64,000 nucleotides of DNA from Desulfomicrobium escambiense DSM 10707 (GTDB lineage: Bacteria > Desulfobacterota > Desulfovibrionia > Desulfovibrionales > Desulfomicrobiaceae): contig NZ_AUAR01000014.1 in assembly GCF_000428825.1 (NCBI RefSeq), positions 61,014 through 125,013 of the forward strand, read 5' to 3'. Positions 9,779-18,990 of the stretch are shown here, in pieces. Numbering within the stretch: the stretch's first letter is position 1; each line of letters opens with the position of its first letter. The notes under the pieces were generated by a model that was not told where the DNA came from, did not search any database, and saw nothing but the letters and a program-made list of their open reading frames with translations. A program made the position numbers and the translations under genes.

Positions 9779-10525
9779 ATGGACATGACGCACGCCATCC
9801 TCACCGCCCTCGCCGGCTGGCTGCTGGGCGGCTTCATCAACGGCATCGTCGGCTTCGGAGCGGCCTTGGTGGCCATGCCTATCGTGGCCCTGGGCCTTGA
9901 CATGCGCACGGCCGTGCCGACCTGCGGGCTCGTCGTGCTCGCCCTCAACATCCAGATGACTTGGAGCTACCGCGCACACCTGGACACGTCGGGCATCCGG
10001 GCGCTCTTCCTGGGCGCGCTGCCCGGAGCCGCGACCGGCGTGCTGCTCCTGCGGCACTTTCCGGAGGCATGGCTCAAGACGGGACTGGGACTGCTGCTCG
10101 CAGCCTACGCCCTGTGGGGGCTCTGCAGCGCACAGCCCCACGCCAGGCGCCTGGCGGCCGGCTGGGGCGCGTTGGCTGGATTCCTTTCCACGAGCCTGGG
10201 CACCGCCTTCGGCTTCAATGGCCCGCCGTTGGCCGTGTACCTGAGTCTTCGCGGCGGTTCCCAACGCGAGATCAAGGCCGCCCTGGGCGCGTTCTTCATC
10301 GTCAGCGGCATGTTCATCGTCACGGCCCACGGACTCGCAGGGCTCTACTCCGTCCGCGCGCTGACCCTCTTCGCCGTCGCCCTCCCCGCCGTTATCCTCG
10401 GGGGGTGGGCAGGAATTCGCGTCTCCGGACGGTTCGGCGAAGGCCATTTCAGGCGCATTCTCTTCGCCATGATCATGGTCATGGGATTGAGCATGATCCG
10501 GGGCGCCCTCAGCTCCGTGAACTGA
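9779..10525 (+). CDS. TauE/SafE family permease, possible sulfite or sulfonate exporter
   Basis: Inner-membrane protein of 248 residues with about eight hydrophobic helices. It shows the two-half TauE/SafE pattern, with a Gly-rich first helix (GGFINGIVGFGAALVAMP) and a matching motif in the second half (LSTSLGTAFGFNGPPLAVY). Members of the family include sulfite, sulfoacetate and taurine-associated exporters. Next to an enzyme that releases sulfite, relief of sulfite toxicity is the natural proposal (inference). No clear Shine-Dalgarno precedes the ATG at 9779; the ATG at 9785 is an alternative start. Confidence 0.85.
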   Translation: MDMTHAILTALAGWLLGGFINGIVGFGAALVAMPIVALGLDMRTAVPTCGLVVLALNIQMTWSYRAHLDTSGIRALFLGALPGAATGVLLLRHFPEAWLKTGLGLLLAAYALWGLCSAQPHARRLAAGWGALAGFLSTSLGTAFGFNGPPLAVYLSLRGGSQREIKAALGAFFIVSGMFIVTAHGLAGLYSVRALTLFAVALPAVILGGWAGIRVSGRFGEGHFRRILFAMIMVMGLSMIRGALSSVN

Positions 10526-10722
10526 CCCATCCCCCGGCCGCCAGCAATCAGCAACAGCCGAACGTCGGGTTGATCAACCTTACCGACGGACCCCGAATGC
10601 GCGACAGCGTATGCGATGTTGATGTCGTGGCGTCCCCGGCCTATACCGCGTTCCGAACATCGATTTCCCCCGGCGGCGTCCTTTCCGCCGGCTACAGGGA
10701 TTCAATCGTCCATTTACCAGCC

Positions 10723-11046
10723 ATGACACGACACGCCTTCACCGACCGCATCATCGGATTCATCCGCGACATCCCATCCGGCAGGGTCGCCACCTACGGC
10801 CAGATCGCGGCCATGGCCGGCAACCCCAGGGCGGCCCGGCAGGTCGCGCGCATCCTCCACGCATGTTCGCAGAGAGAGGATCTGCCCTGGCACCGCGTCG
10901 TCAACCGTGAAGGGCGCATCGCCCTGAAAACATACGCGGGCGGTGCAGAGCAGCAACGCCTGCTGGAAAACGAAGGGGTCCAATTCGACCCCTCAGGGGT
11001 GATCGATCTGGACGTTTTCCTGTGGCGCCCGGACATGTTGCGGTGA
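10723..11046 (+). CDS. Alkyltransferase-like protein (ATL), MGMT-related DNA-binding protein
   Basis: 107-residue protein with the DNA-binding domain of O6-alkylguanine methyltransferase. Conserved features are PSGRVATYGQIA and GNPRAARQVARIL. The active-site motif is PWHRVV with Trp56 where the methyltransferase has the acceptor Cys (PCHRVV). That replacement defines ATL proteins, which bind alkylated guanine and hand it to nucleotide excision repair without transferring the alkyl group. The size matches the family. The ATG at 10723 is chosen to fit family length; an in-frame ATG near 10597 would add about 42 unrelated residues. It appears to stand alone. Confidence 0.85.
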   Translation: MTRHAFTDRIIGFIRDIPSGRVATYGQIAAMAGNPRAARQVARILHACSQREDLPWHRVVNREGRIALKTYAGGAEQQRLLENEGVQFDPSGVIDLDVFLWRPDMLR

Positions 11047-11123
11047 ATCCCGACCTGCGCGGACCCTGTCCGTCGCCACATCGCCCCTCGCCAGCCGTGC
11101 CACCTTGCGTGTACGCTGCGCAC

Positions 11124-12077
11124 ATGCCCGCTCCACCCGCAATCACCCTCGGCTTCACCGTCTTCCGCCCCGAGACGGCGCCCTTCGCCGCCCGGGCCAT
11201 GGAAAACCATGACCTGATCGTTCTTGAAGAACCGCACACGCCCGGCTTCGAGGAAATGCTCGCCGGCGAACTCCCCGTCGACGAGTATCTGATGCTCACG
11301 GACTTCGAATTCCCGGAGTACGCCACGGCCCAGTGCCGAACCCTGCAGGCGCTGCATGCCCGGGGCGCGGCCGTCCTGCAGGTGCACCCGTGGATGGACG
11401 AGCTCGCGGGCATCCACGAGTTCTTCGCCGCGGGCAACGGGCCCGGCGACATCCCCACGGGAGGCAGGCCGTGGGCCGTGTATATCCGGGAGCGGGAGTG
11501 GAGCGCAAAGCTCCTGGCCTTCTATGCGGCGGCCGGGAAGAAGGATTTCGACGGGATACTTGAAGCCGTGAACGACTTCGCCATGGCCGACGCCGCGAAG
11601 ATCTCCGACATGGACAGAGACCGCGCTGCAGCCCTGGCCGACATCCTGCCGGCCCAAGGCAGGGCCTATGTCGAGTGCGGCGCCATCCATCATGACATGG
11701 TTGGGCTCATGATCCGGGTCCTGGGGCATGGCCGGGTCCGGACGGTCCACCTCATGGAGGAGGCCTGCCTGGCCCGCCACGGCCGGCGCCGCCTCATCCC
11801 GCCCGGCGACCTGCTGACCTTCCGCCACCTGCTCGGTGCGCCGCGCGACCGCGCCGTGGAAAGTCTGCTGGCCGCCAGGGCGGTGGTCTACAACCGGCTC
11901 ATGGAAAAGGACGAGAGCTTCGAGTCCGATTCGCCCTACCCGCACATGGACGCCGAGGCCGTGGTCCTGCAGATCGTCGACGGCCTGAGCATGGAGCAGT
12001 GCCGCGACCTCTTCGGCCGCATCCAGCACATAGGCGTCCGCGAAAGCCTGGATCTCGCCCTGGGAAAAAAGAACTAG
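11124..12077 (+). CDS. Conserved protein of unknown function
   Basis: 317-residue soluble protein that I do not recognise. No signal peptide, membrane helix or familiar nucleotide-binding motif is visible. It is rich in acidic residues, starts MPAPPAITLGFTVFRPETAP, and has a central segment GRAYVECGAIHHDMVGLMIR with two adjacent His. The ATG at 11124 is chosen because the extension to 11022 is low in complexity and resembles no domain. It is 77 bases after the ATL gene on the same strand, and its end faces the HIT gene convergently. Codon use looks like that of its neighbours, so it is probably a real gene. Confidence 0.7.
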   Translation: MPAPPAITLGFTVFRPETAPFAARAMENHDLIVLEEPHTPGFEEMLAGELPVDEYLMLTDFEFPEYATAQCRTLQALHARGAAVLQVHPWMDELAGIHEFFAAGNGPGDIPTGGRPWAVYIREREWSAKLLAFYAAAGKKDFDGILEAVNDFAMADAAKISDMDRDRAAALADILPAQGRAYVECGAIHHDMVGLMIRVLGHGRVRTVHLMEEACLARHGRRRLIPPGDLLTFRHLLGAPRDRAVESLLAARAVVYNRLMEKDESFESDSPYPHMDAEAVVLQIVDGLSMEQCRDLFGRIQHIGVRESLDLALGKKN

Positions 12078-12090
12078 GCGACTGGACGCA

Positions 12091-12513
12091 TCATCGGCCG
12101 GCGATGGCGGACAGCGCCGCAAGAACGCGCGCACTCATCGCCTCGATCTCCCCGTCCCCATAGACTGCCCCCGGTACGACCCGCCCCCAGACCACGCCGG
12201 GCCAGTAGGGATCGCTCCTCCTGCGGCCGATGACGTGAAAATGGAACTGCGGCACCAGGTTGCCGATGGCGGCGATGTTGACCTTGTCGCAGGCCAGTTC
12301 CGCCTTGAGCATGGACGAGATGGCCAAGGACGCCTCCGAGAGGCGCTCGCGCAGGTCCGCCGGCAGTTCGTGCCACTCCGTGGCCTCGGTTTCGAGCACC
12401 AGGATGATCCAGCACACGTGGGCGTCGCGGTGCAGCAGGAGGCGGATATCCCGCCAACTCCCAAGGAGGTGGCAGTCCGCGGCCAGGGTGGGGTGAAGGG
12501 TGAAGGAGTTCAT
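12091..12513 (-). CDS. HIT family nucleotide-binding protein
   Basis: 140-residue histidine-triad protein, a family of nucleotidyl hydrolases and transferases acting on dinucleoside polyphosphates or nucleoside conjugates. The signature near residue 88 reads QFHFHVIGR. The first His of the triad is Gln, a variant common in one bacterial branch, and the two catalytically central His are kept. N-terminal DCHLLG and LHRDAHVCWIILV fit the fold. Substrate unknown. It is convergent with the preceding gene and divergent from the peptide transporter operon. Confidence 0.85.
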   Translation of the reverse strand: MNSFTLHPTLAADCHLLGSWRDIRLLLHRDAHVCWIILVLETEATEWHELPADLRERLSEASLAISSMLKAELACDKVNIAAIGNLVPQFHFHVIGRRRSDPYWPGVVWGRVVPGAVYGDGEIEAMSARVLAALSAIAGR

Positions 12514-12609
12514 GCGGGCACGCTACGGCAGGCTGCGCCGGGCCGCAAGCACGCCGCGGCATCCTGCAAGACATACTGCTCGTATCCGAACGACATCGTA
12601 CAATTTCGT

Positions 12610-12639
12610 TTGCACACAACAATTCCCAATAAGTATAAA
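12610..12639 (+). promoter_or_regulatory. Candidate sigma-70 promoter of the peptide transporter operon
   Basis: TTGCAC (12610-12615), an 18-base spacer and TATAAA (12634-12639) lie about 90 bases before the binding-protein start in an unusually AT-rich stretch. The -10 is good, the -35 weak. Confidence 0.45.
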
Positions 12640-12730
12640 AAGACGGACGCTTTACAGTGCTTACCGTCCGGTGCTACTCGCAGTCCGTGGCCTCGTCATT
12701 CCACCCACTCATGTATGGAGGTATCGAAGC

Positions 12731-14272
12731 ATGCGCATCTGGACACTTTGCCTTCTGCTGCTGATCACAGCCTTGGCCCCCGCAGCCATGGCCGCGGACA
12801 AGGACACGCTCGTCGTGGGCGTATCCTCGGACATCCACACCCTGGATCCCGGCGTTTCGAGCGACAACTACGACTGGCGGCAGATATACCCCTGCTACGA
12901 CCGCCTGGTGAAGTACAAGGTCAAGGACGGGGTCGGCCTGACCGAGGTTGAGCCCATGGCCGCCGAGTCCTGGACCGTGTCCGCCGACGGGCTGAAGTGG
13001 ACCTTCAGGATCCGCAAGGGCATCACCTTCGACGACGGCTCCCCGCTGAACGCCGAGGCCGTGCGCTACTCCTTCGACCGCACCATCGCCATCGGCAAGG
13101 GTCCGGCCGACAACCTGACGGCCATCGCCTCCATGGCCGTGGTCGACGACTACACCCTCGAAATCACGCTGAAGAACCCCTACGGCCCCTTCCTGCAGAC
13201 CCTGGCCACCGACGGCGCGTCCATCCTCAACCCCAAGGTCGCGGATAGGGCCGTGAACGACGACAAGGCCCAGGCCTTCCTGGCCGAGAACGTCGACGGC
13301 AGCGGCCCCTTCAAGATCGTGGAGTGGACGCGCGGCCAGCGCTGCGTGCTCGAAGCCAAGCCGAACTACTGGGGCGGCGCGCCCAAGCTGAAGAAGGTCA
13401 TCATCCGCTTCATGACCGAGTCCGCCGACCGCCGCATGGCCCTGGAACAGGGCGACGTGGACATCGCCGAGAACATCCTCATCGACCAGATCCCGGCCCT
13501 GGAGAAGAACAAGGACGTGGCCGTCAAACGCTTCCCCTCGCAAATGGTCGAATACGTCTACGTCAACTGCCAGAACGAAAAGCTGAAGGATCCGGCCGTG
13601 CGCCAGGCCCTGTCCTACGCCGTGGACTACCAGGGCATCATCGACCATGTCCTGCAGGGCAACGGCGTACAGATGCGCGGCCCCATCCCCGACGGCATGT
13701 GGGGACATCGCAAGGACGTCTTCCAGTACACCAAGGACACGGCCAAGGCCAAGGAACTGCTCAAGGCCGCCGGCGCCGAGAACCTGGAACTGACGCTGAT
13801 CTACTCCGAGCGCCGCGCCACCTGGGAACAGATCGCCCTGGTCATGCAGGCCAACCTGGCCGAGATCGGCGTGAAGCTGAACCTGGAGCTCATGGCCAAC
13901 CCGACCCTGCGCGACAAGATCGACAAGGGCGACTTCGAGCTGTGCCTGGGCGCCTGGAGCCCGGACTTCGCCGACCCCTACATGTTCATGAACTTCTGGT
14001 TCGATTCGGCCAAGGCCGGCCTTCCCGGCAACCGCAGCTTCTACAAGAACGAGAAGGTTGACGAACTGGTCCGCAAGGCCGAAGTGTCTTCCGTGGTCGA
14101 GGAACGCAAGAAGCTCTACGGCGAGGCCCAGGACATCATCATGCAGGACGCGCCCTACATCTTCCTGTACCAGATCCAGACCATCGTGCCCCTGCGGGCC
14201 AATGTGCAGGGCTACGTGTTCAACCCCATGCTCGAATCCATGTACAACTTCGAGGCCATCTCGAAGAAATAG
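12731..14272 (+). CDS. dppA: Peptide ABC transporter substrate-binding protein (family 5)
   Basis: Periplasmic dipeptide/oligopeptide binding protein of 513 residues. A signal peptide (MRIWTLCLLLLITALAPAAMA, about 21 residues) is followed by a family 5 domain. Typical stretches include the early HTLDPGVSSDN, PMAAESWTVSADGLKWTFRIRKG-like core, and NYWGGAPKLKKV. The start at 12731 has GGAGG just upstream; longer in-frame starts would bury the signal peptide. First gene of a six-gene operon with permeases, ATPases and a D-aminopeptidase, so peptides, perhaps containing D-amino acids from peptidoglycan, are the likely cargo. A hairpin separates it from the permease gene. Confidence 0.93.
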   Translation: MRIWTLCLLLLITALAPAAMAADKDTLVVGVSSDIHTLDPGVSSDNYDWRQIYPCYDRLVKYKVKDGVGLTEVEPMAAESWTVSADGLKWTFRIRKGITFDDGSPLNAEAVRYSFDRTIAIGKGPADNLTAIASMAVVDDYTLEITLKNPYGPFLQTLATDGASILNPKVADRAVNDDKAQAFLAENVDGSGPFKIVEWTRGQRCVLEAKPNYWGGAPKLKKVIIRFMTESADRRMALEQGDVDIAENILIDQIPALEKNKDVAVKRFPSQMVEYVYVNCQNEKLKDPAVRQALSYAVDYQGIIDHVLQGNGVQMRGPIPDGMWGHRKDVFQYTKDTAKAKELLKAAGAENLELTLIYSERRATWEQIALVMQANLAEIGVKLNLELMANPTLRDKIDKGDFELCLGAWSPDFADPYMFMNFWFDSAKAGLPGNRSFYKNEKVDELVRKAEVSSVVEERKKLYGEAQDIIMQDAPYIFLYQIQTIVPLRANVQGYVFNPMLESMYNFEAISKK

Positions 14273-14280
14273 CATCCCTT

Positions 14281-14307
14281 CCCGGCCGGGCCCTGCGCCC
14301 GGCCGGG
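14281..14307 (+). terminator. Hairpin between binding protein and permease genes
   Basis: CCCGGCCGGGC (14281-14291) pairs perfectly with GCCCGGCCGGG (14297-14307) around a five-base loop. No T-run. Likely an attenuation or mRNA-stability element favouring the binding-protein transcript. Confidence 0.55.
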
Positions 14308-14320
14308 ACCCTTGGACCGA

Positions 14321-15331
14321 ATGCGCATACTCGCCTACATCATCAAGCGCGCCCTGGCCGCCATCCCGGTACTCATCGGGGTGAGCATCCTGACGTTTCT
14401 GATCTCCCACGCCATCCCCGGAGACCCGGCCCGCATCATCGTCGGGCCCAAGGCCAGCAAGGAGGCCGTGGAGGCCATCCGCAAGGAGCACGGCCTGGAT
14501 AGGCCCCTGCCCGTGCAGTACGTGCGCTACATGAAGGGGCTCGCCCAGGGCGACCTGGGCCAGTCCATCCGCAACCACCGGCCCGTGACCAAGGACCTGG
14601 CCGACTTCTTCCCGGCCACCCTGGAACTGACCCTGGCCAGCCTCGTCCTCTGTCTGGCCGTGGGCATCCCGCTGGGGATCCTGGCCGCCGTGCGGCGCAA
14701 CCGCTTGGCCGACCATGTCGCACGCGTCTTTTCGGTCATCGGCGTGTCCACCCCGGTCTTCTGGCTGGGACTTATGCTCCTGCTGCTCTTCTACCGCAAC
14801 CTGGGCTGGCTGCCGGGTTCGGGACGCCTGGACATCACCAGCTCACCGCCTGCCGCCGTGACCGGGCTCTATGTCATCGACGCCATTCTGGCGCGGGACT
14901 GGGCACTGCTCAAGGAAGTGCTGAGCCACCTGATCCTGCCGGCCTTCTGCCTGTCGTACGTGTATCTGGCGGTCATCACGCGCATCGTGCGCTCGTCCAT
15001 GATCGCCGTCCTGGGCCAGGACTACATCACCACGGCAAGGGCCAACGGTCTGTCCGCGGCCAGGGTCGTGTTCAAGCACGCCTTCAAGAACTCGCTCATC
15101 CCCACGGTGACCATCGCCGGCCTGTCCCTGGGCGAACTGCTGGGCGGGGCCATCCTGACGGAGACCATCTTCGCCTGGCCCGGCATGGGCAAGTACGTGG
15201 TGGACTCCATCAACTCCCTCGATTTCCCGGCCATCATGGGCTTCACCCTGCTGGCCAGCACGGCCTACGTGGTCATCAACCTCGGGGTGGACGTGCTCTA
15301 CGCATTCCTCAACCCGCGCATCCGCTACTAG
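14321..15331 (+). CDS. dppB: Peptide ABC transporter permease (DppB type)
   Basis: Inner-membrane permease of 336 residues with six helices. It begins with the family N-terminus MRILAYIIKRALAAIPVLIG and carries the cytoplasmic EAA-type loop that contacts the ATPase (DYITTARANGLSAARVVFKHAFKN). C-terminal FLNPRIRY is characteristic of DppB. An in-frame TTG at 14312 is possible, but the ATG at 14321 matches the family start. Ten bases separate it from dppC. Confidence 0.94.
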   Translation: MRILAYIIKRALAAIPVLIGVSILTFLISHAIPGDPARIIVGPKASKEAVEAIRKEHGLDRPLPVQYVRYMKGLAQGDLGQSIRNHRPVTKDLADFFPATLELTLASLVLCLAVGIPLGILAAVRRNRLADHVARVFSVIGVSTPVFWLGLMLLLLFYRNLGWLPGSGRLDITSSPPAAVTGLYVIDAILARDWALLKEVLSHLILPAFCLSYVYLAVITRIVRSSMIAVLGQDYITTARANGLSAARVVFKHAFKNSLIPTVTIAGLSLGELLGGAILTETIFAWPGMGKYVVDSINSLDFPAIMGFTLLASTAYVVINLGVDVLYAFLNPRIRY

Positions 15332-15340
15332 GGGAGGACC

Positions 15341-16198
15341 GTGGCCGCACACCCGTTTTTGCGCGAACTGCAGCTGACCCTGAAAATCCTGTCGCGCAAC
15401 CCCTCGGCCGTCATGGGCGGCGTCGTCATCGCGGCCATGGTCCTGCTGGCCGTGGGCGCGCCGCTCCTGGCCCCGCACGACCCGGTCAAGCTGTCCCTGG
15501 GCGAACGCCTCATGGCACCCGGCGCGGCCCACCTTTTCGGAACCGACGAACTCGGCCGCGACATCTTCTCGCGCGTGCTCTTCGGGGCGCGCATCTCCCT
15601 GTCCATCGGCCTGCTGGTCATCACCGTGGCCGGGGTCACGGGGGCGCTCATCGGCGCGACGTCGGGCTATTTCGGGGGGAAGATCGACAACGTCATCATG
15701 CGGCTCATGGACGTCATCCTGTCCTTCCCGTCGCTGATCCTGGCCCTGGCTCTGGCCGCGGCCATGGGGCCGAGCCTGATCAACGCCATCCTGGCCACGG
15801 CCTTCGTCATGATCCCCAAGTTCGCGCGCCTGGTGCGTGGCGAGGCCCTGGTCGTGCGCGAGCTGCCGTTCGTGGCCGCCAGCCGCGTGGCCGGGGCCGG
15901 GCACGGCTTCATCATCCGCCGCCACATCCTGCCCAACTGCCTGAACTCGGCCATCGTCCTGGCCACCCTGACCCTGGGCGACGCCATCCTCATCGCCGCG
16001 TCCCTGTCCTTCATCGGCCTGGGCGCCCAGCCGCCGACCCCGGAGTGGGGAGCCATGATCGCCTCGGGCCGCAAGTTCCTCATGGACCAGTGGTGGTACG
16101 CGACCTTCCCGGGCCTGTTCATCCTTTTCACCGTCATCGGCTTCAACATCTTCGGCGACGCCTTGCGCGACGTCCTGGACCCGAGGATCAGGCGATGA
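15341..16198 (+). CDS. dppC: Peptide ABC transporter permease (DppC type)
   Basis: Second inner-membrane permease of the importer, 285 residues. Family features are the N-terminal hydrophobic helix, LFGTDELGRDIFSRVLFGAR, the ATPase-contacting loop and C-terminal GDALRDVLDPRIRR. The start is GTG with a strong GGGGAGG ribosome site at 15331-15337. Its stop overlaps the next start as ATGA, which indicates translational coupling. Confidence 0.94.
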   Translation: MAAHPFLRELQLTLKILSRNPSAVMGGVVIAAMVLLAVGAPLLAPHDPVKLSLGERLMAPGAAHLFGTDELGRDIFSRVLFGARISLSIGLLVITVAGVTGALIGATSGYFGGKIDNVIMRLMDVILSFPSLILALALAAAMGPSLINAILATAFVMIPKFARLVRGEALVVRELPFVAASRVAGAGHGFIIRRHILPNCLNSAIVLATLTLGDAILIAASLSFIGLGAQPPTPEWGAMIASGRKFLMDQWWYATFPGLFILFTVIGFNIFGDALRDVLDPRIRR

Positions 16199-17178
16199 GC
16201 GCCCCGCTCCTCGACATCCGTGACCTCTCGGTCAGCTTCGGGACCTACCAGGGCCGGGCACGCGTGCTCGACAGGGCGTCCCTGAGCGTACGTCCGGGCG
16301 AGATCATGGGTCTGGTGGGCGAAACGGGCTGCGGCAAATCCGTGCTCTCGCGCTCGGTCCTGCGCATCATCCCCACGCCGCCTGGAAGCATCGACGGCGG
16401 GACAATCCTCTTCGAGGACCGCGACCTGTTGCGGCTGAGTTCCGGCGAGATGCGCAGGCTGCGCGGCGAGCGCATCTCCATGATCTTTCAGGAGCCCATG
16501 AACAGCCTCAACCCCGTCTTCACCGTGGGCAACCAGATGCGCGAGGTGGTCCGAGCCCACCGCAAGGCCGGCCGGGCCGAGGCCACGGACGCATGCCTGG
16601 AGATGCTCGACGCCGTGCGCCTGCCCGAACCCCGGTCCGTGCTGCGGGCCTTCCCCCACGAACTCTCGGGCGGCATGCGACAGCGCGTCATGATCGCCAT
16701 GGCGCTGATCTGCAACCCCGCCCTGCTCCTGGCCGACGAGCCGACCACGGCCCTGGACGTGACGGTGCAGGGCCAGATTCTGGCCATCCTGGCCGAACTG
16801 TCGGCCCGCCAGGGGCTGTCCATCCTTTTCGTCACCCACGACATGGGCGTGGTCGCCCAGCTCTGCCACCGCGTGGCCGTGATGTACGCCGGACAGGTGG
16901 TCGAGATCGCCGATGTGGGCAGCATCTTCGCCCGTCCGGCCCACCCGTACACCCAGGGGCTCATCGCCTCCATCCCGGGCAGGTCCTCGGGCGGCGAACT
17001 CTACGCCATTCCGGGCAGCGTGCCGAGCCCCATCGACCCGCCGCCCGGCTGCCGCTTCCGCCCCCGCTGTCCGCACGCCAAGAGCGGCGGGTGCAGCGAC
17101 GTGGCCCCGGAGATGGTCCGCGTGGCCCCGGACCACAGCGTGGCCTGCCATCTTTTCACGTCGGGGGGGCTGCCATGA
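16195..17178 (+). CDS. dppD: Peptide ABC transporter ATP-binding protein (DppD type)
   Basis: Cytoplasmic ATPase of 327 residues. Walker A GETGCGKS, signature LSGGMRQRVMIAMAL, Walker B LLLADEPTTALD and the switch His in FVTHDMG are all intact. The C-terminal Cys-containing oligopeptide extension (GCRFRPRCPHAKSGGCSD) is typical of the DppD/OppD group and may bind an Fe-S cluster. It overlaps dppC and dppF by four bases each. The ATG at 16195 is chosen over longer starts that run inside dppC. Confidence 0.95.
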   Translation: MSAPLLDIRDLSVSFGTYQGRARVLDRASLSVRPGEIMGLVGETGCGKSVLSRSVLRIIPTPPGSIDGGTILFEDRDLLRLSSGEMRRLRGERISMIFQEPMNSLNPVFTVGNQMREVVRAHRKAGRAEATDACLEMLDAVRLPEPRSVLRAFPHELSGGMRQRVMIAMALICNPALLLADEPTTALDVTVQGQILAILAELSARQGLSILFVTHDMGVVAQLCHRVAVMYAGQVVEIADVGSIFARPAHPYTQGLIASIPGRSSGGELYAIPGSVPSPIDPPPGCRFRPRCPHAKSGGCSDVAPEMVRVAPDHSVACHLFTSGGLP

Positions 17179-18149
17179 GCGACGAACTGCTCCGCGTGCA
17201 GGACCTGTGCAAGGCCTTCCCCATCGGCGGTGGGTTTCTGGAAGGCAGGAAACGCTGGCTCAAGGCCGTAGACAGGGTCTCGCTGCATCTGCACCGGGGT
17301 GAGACCCTCGGACTGGTGGGCGAGTCTGGCAGCGGCAAGAGCACCGTGGGCAACCTCATCCTGCGCCTGCTGGACCCTGACAGCGGCGCCATCCATTTCG
17401 AGGGCGTCGACGTGACGCGTCTCACGGGCTCGGCGCTGACCCGAGCCAGGGCGCGCATGCAGGTCGTCTTCCAGGACCCACAGAGTTCCCTGGACCCGCG
17501 CATGACCGTGGGCAATATCGTCTCCCTGCCGCTCAAAATCCTCGGGCTGGCCAGGGGCGGCGAACTGCGCGAACGTGCAGCGGCCAGCCTGGCCGAGGTT
17601 GGCCTGGGCCCCGAGTGCCTGGAACGCTACCCCCACGAATTCTCGGGCGGCCAGCGCCAGCGCATCGGCCTGGCCCGCGCCCTGGTGGCCGACCCGGCCT
17701 TCGTGGTCATGGACGAGCCGACCAGCGCCCTGGACGTCTCGGTCCAGGCCCAGATCCTCAATCTCATGGGCGATCTGCAGGCCCGGCGCGGCCACGCCTA
17801 TCTGTTCATCTCCCACGACCTGACCGTGGTCCGGCACGTCAGCCGGCGCATCGCGGTCATGTACCTGGGCGCCATCGTCGAGACCGCGCCCACGGAAAGA
17901 CTTTTCGAGACCCCGGCCCACCCGTACACGCGGGCCCTGCTGGCCTCGGTCCCCGTGCCCGACCCGGCGCAGCGCCGAAACCTGGCCCGCCTGACCGGCG
18001 ACGTGCCGAGCCCCGTGGACCTGCCTCCGGGCTGCCGCTTCCATCCCCGCTGCCCCGAGGCGCTACCGCACTGCGCGAGCATGATGCCGCCGCGGGTCGT
18101 CCTCGGGCCTGGGCACGAGGTCGTCTGTCATCTTCACAACCGAAAATAG
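17175..18149 (+). CDS. dppF: Peptide ABC transporter ATP-binding protein (DppF type)
   Basis: Second ATPase of the importer, 324 residues, forming a heterodimer with DppD. Walker A GESGSGKST, signature FSGGQRQRIGLARAL, Walker B FVVMDEPTSALD and FISHDLTVV are intact. The C-terminal GCRFHPRCPEALPHC region carries the conserved cysteines. The start overlaps dppD (ATGA), and the aminopeptidase gene follows nine bases after the stop. Confidence 0.95.
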   Translation: MSDELLRVQDLCKAFPIGGGFLEGRKRWLKAVDRVSLHLHRGETLGLVGESGSGKSTVGNLILRLLDPDSGAIHFEGVDVTRLTGSALTRARARMQVVFQDPQSSLDPRMTVGNIVSLPLKILGLARGGELRERAAASLAEVGLGPECLERYPHEFSGGQRQRIGLARALVADPAFVVMDEPTSALDVSVQAQILNLMGDLQARRGHAYLFISHDLTVVRHVSRRIAVMYLGAIVETAPTERLFETPAHPYTRALLASVPVPDPAQRRNLARLTGDVPSPVDLPPGCRFHPRCPEALPHCASMMPPRVVLGPGHEVVCHLHNRK

Positions 18150-18158
18150 GAACGAACC

Positions 18159-18983
18159 ATGAAAATCTACATCAGTGCAGATATTGAAGGCGTGGGCGGA
18201 GTGGCCCGCCACGAGCACTCCCGCGTGGACGGCCGCGAATACCCCCTGGCGCGCCGCCTGATGACGAACGAGGTCAACGCGGCCATCCGCGGCGTCTTCG
18301 CGGCCGGGGCCACCGGCGTGACCGTGGCCGACTCGCACAACGTGGGCCTCAATCTCCTGCCCGAGGAACTCGACGAGCGTGCCCGCCTGGTCATGGGCTC
18401 GCCGCGGCCCCTGTCCATGATGCACGGCATCGACGAGACCTTCGCCGCGGCCATGTTCGTCGGTTACCACGCCATGGGCGGGACCATGAACGCGAGCATC
18501 GTGCACACCTTCACCGGAAGGCTGCAGGAGGTGCGCCTGAACGGGCTCAAGGTCGGGGAGATCGGGCTGAACGCCGCCCTGGCCGGACACTTCGGCGTGC
18601 CCGTGACCTTCGTGGCCGGCGACCTGGCCGCCTGCCGCGAGGCCGAAGCGCTGCTGCCCGGCGTGCGCACCCTGGCCGTCAAGGAGGCCATCGGCGCCTA
18701 CGCCGCGGTCTGCGAGCACCCGGCTCGGACCTGCCGGGCCATCGAGGCCGCGGCCAGGGAGGCCCTGGAGAACCCGCCCAAGGTCGAACCGTTCGTTCTG
18801 AAAGGGGAAGTGGAGCTGACCGTGCGCTGCACCACGGCCTCGGGCGCCGACCGCGCCGGCATGATCCCACGCACCAGGCGCCTGGACGACCTCACGGTCA
18901 GCTACATCGGCGCCGACGTGGTCGAGGCCTTCCAGGCCTTCAACACCATGAGCTGCCTGGTGGAACTGGTGCCGTTCATCTGA
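18159..18983 (+). CDS. D-aminopeptidase, peptidase family M55
   Basis: Cytoplasmic zinc peptidase of 274 residues that removes N-terminal D-amino acids from short peptides. Family marks are MKIYISADIEGVGG (zinc ligands Asp8 and Glu10), DSHN (His near 60) and GYHAM (His near 104). It resembles Bacillus DppA, which is also encoded with a dipeptide transporter. Nine bases separate it from the ATPase gene, so it is the last gene of the operon. Imported peptides may then include D-Ala peptides from cell-wall turnover (inference). Confidence 0.92.
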   Translation: MKIYISADIEGVGGVARHEHSRVDGREYPLARRLMTNEVNAAIRGVFAAGATGVTVADSHNVGLNLLPEELDERARLVMGSPRPLSMMHGIDETFAAAMFVGYHAMGGTMNASIVHTFTGRLQEVRLNGLKVGEIGLNAALAGHFGVPVTFVAGDLAACREAEALLPGVRTLAVKEAIGAYAAVCEHPARTCRAIEAAAREALENPPKVEPFVLKGEVELTVRCTTASGADRAGMIPRTRRLDDLTVSYIGADVVEAFQAFNTMSCLVELVPFI

Positions 18984-18990
18984 AAAACGC

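Noticed and set aside
12091..12513. Gln replacing the first His of the HIT triad as a sign of inactivity
   Set aside because: This variant is common in an active bacterial HIT branch and the two key His remain.
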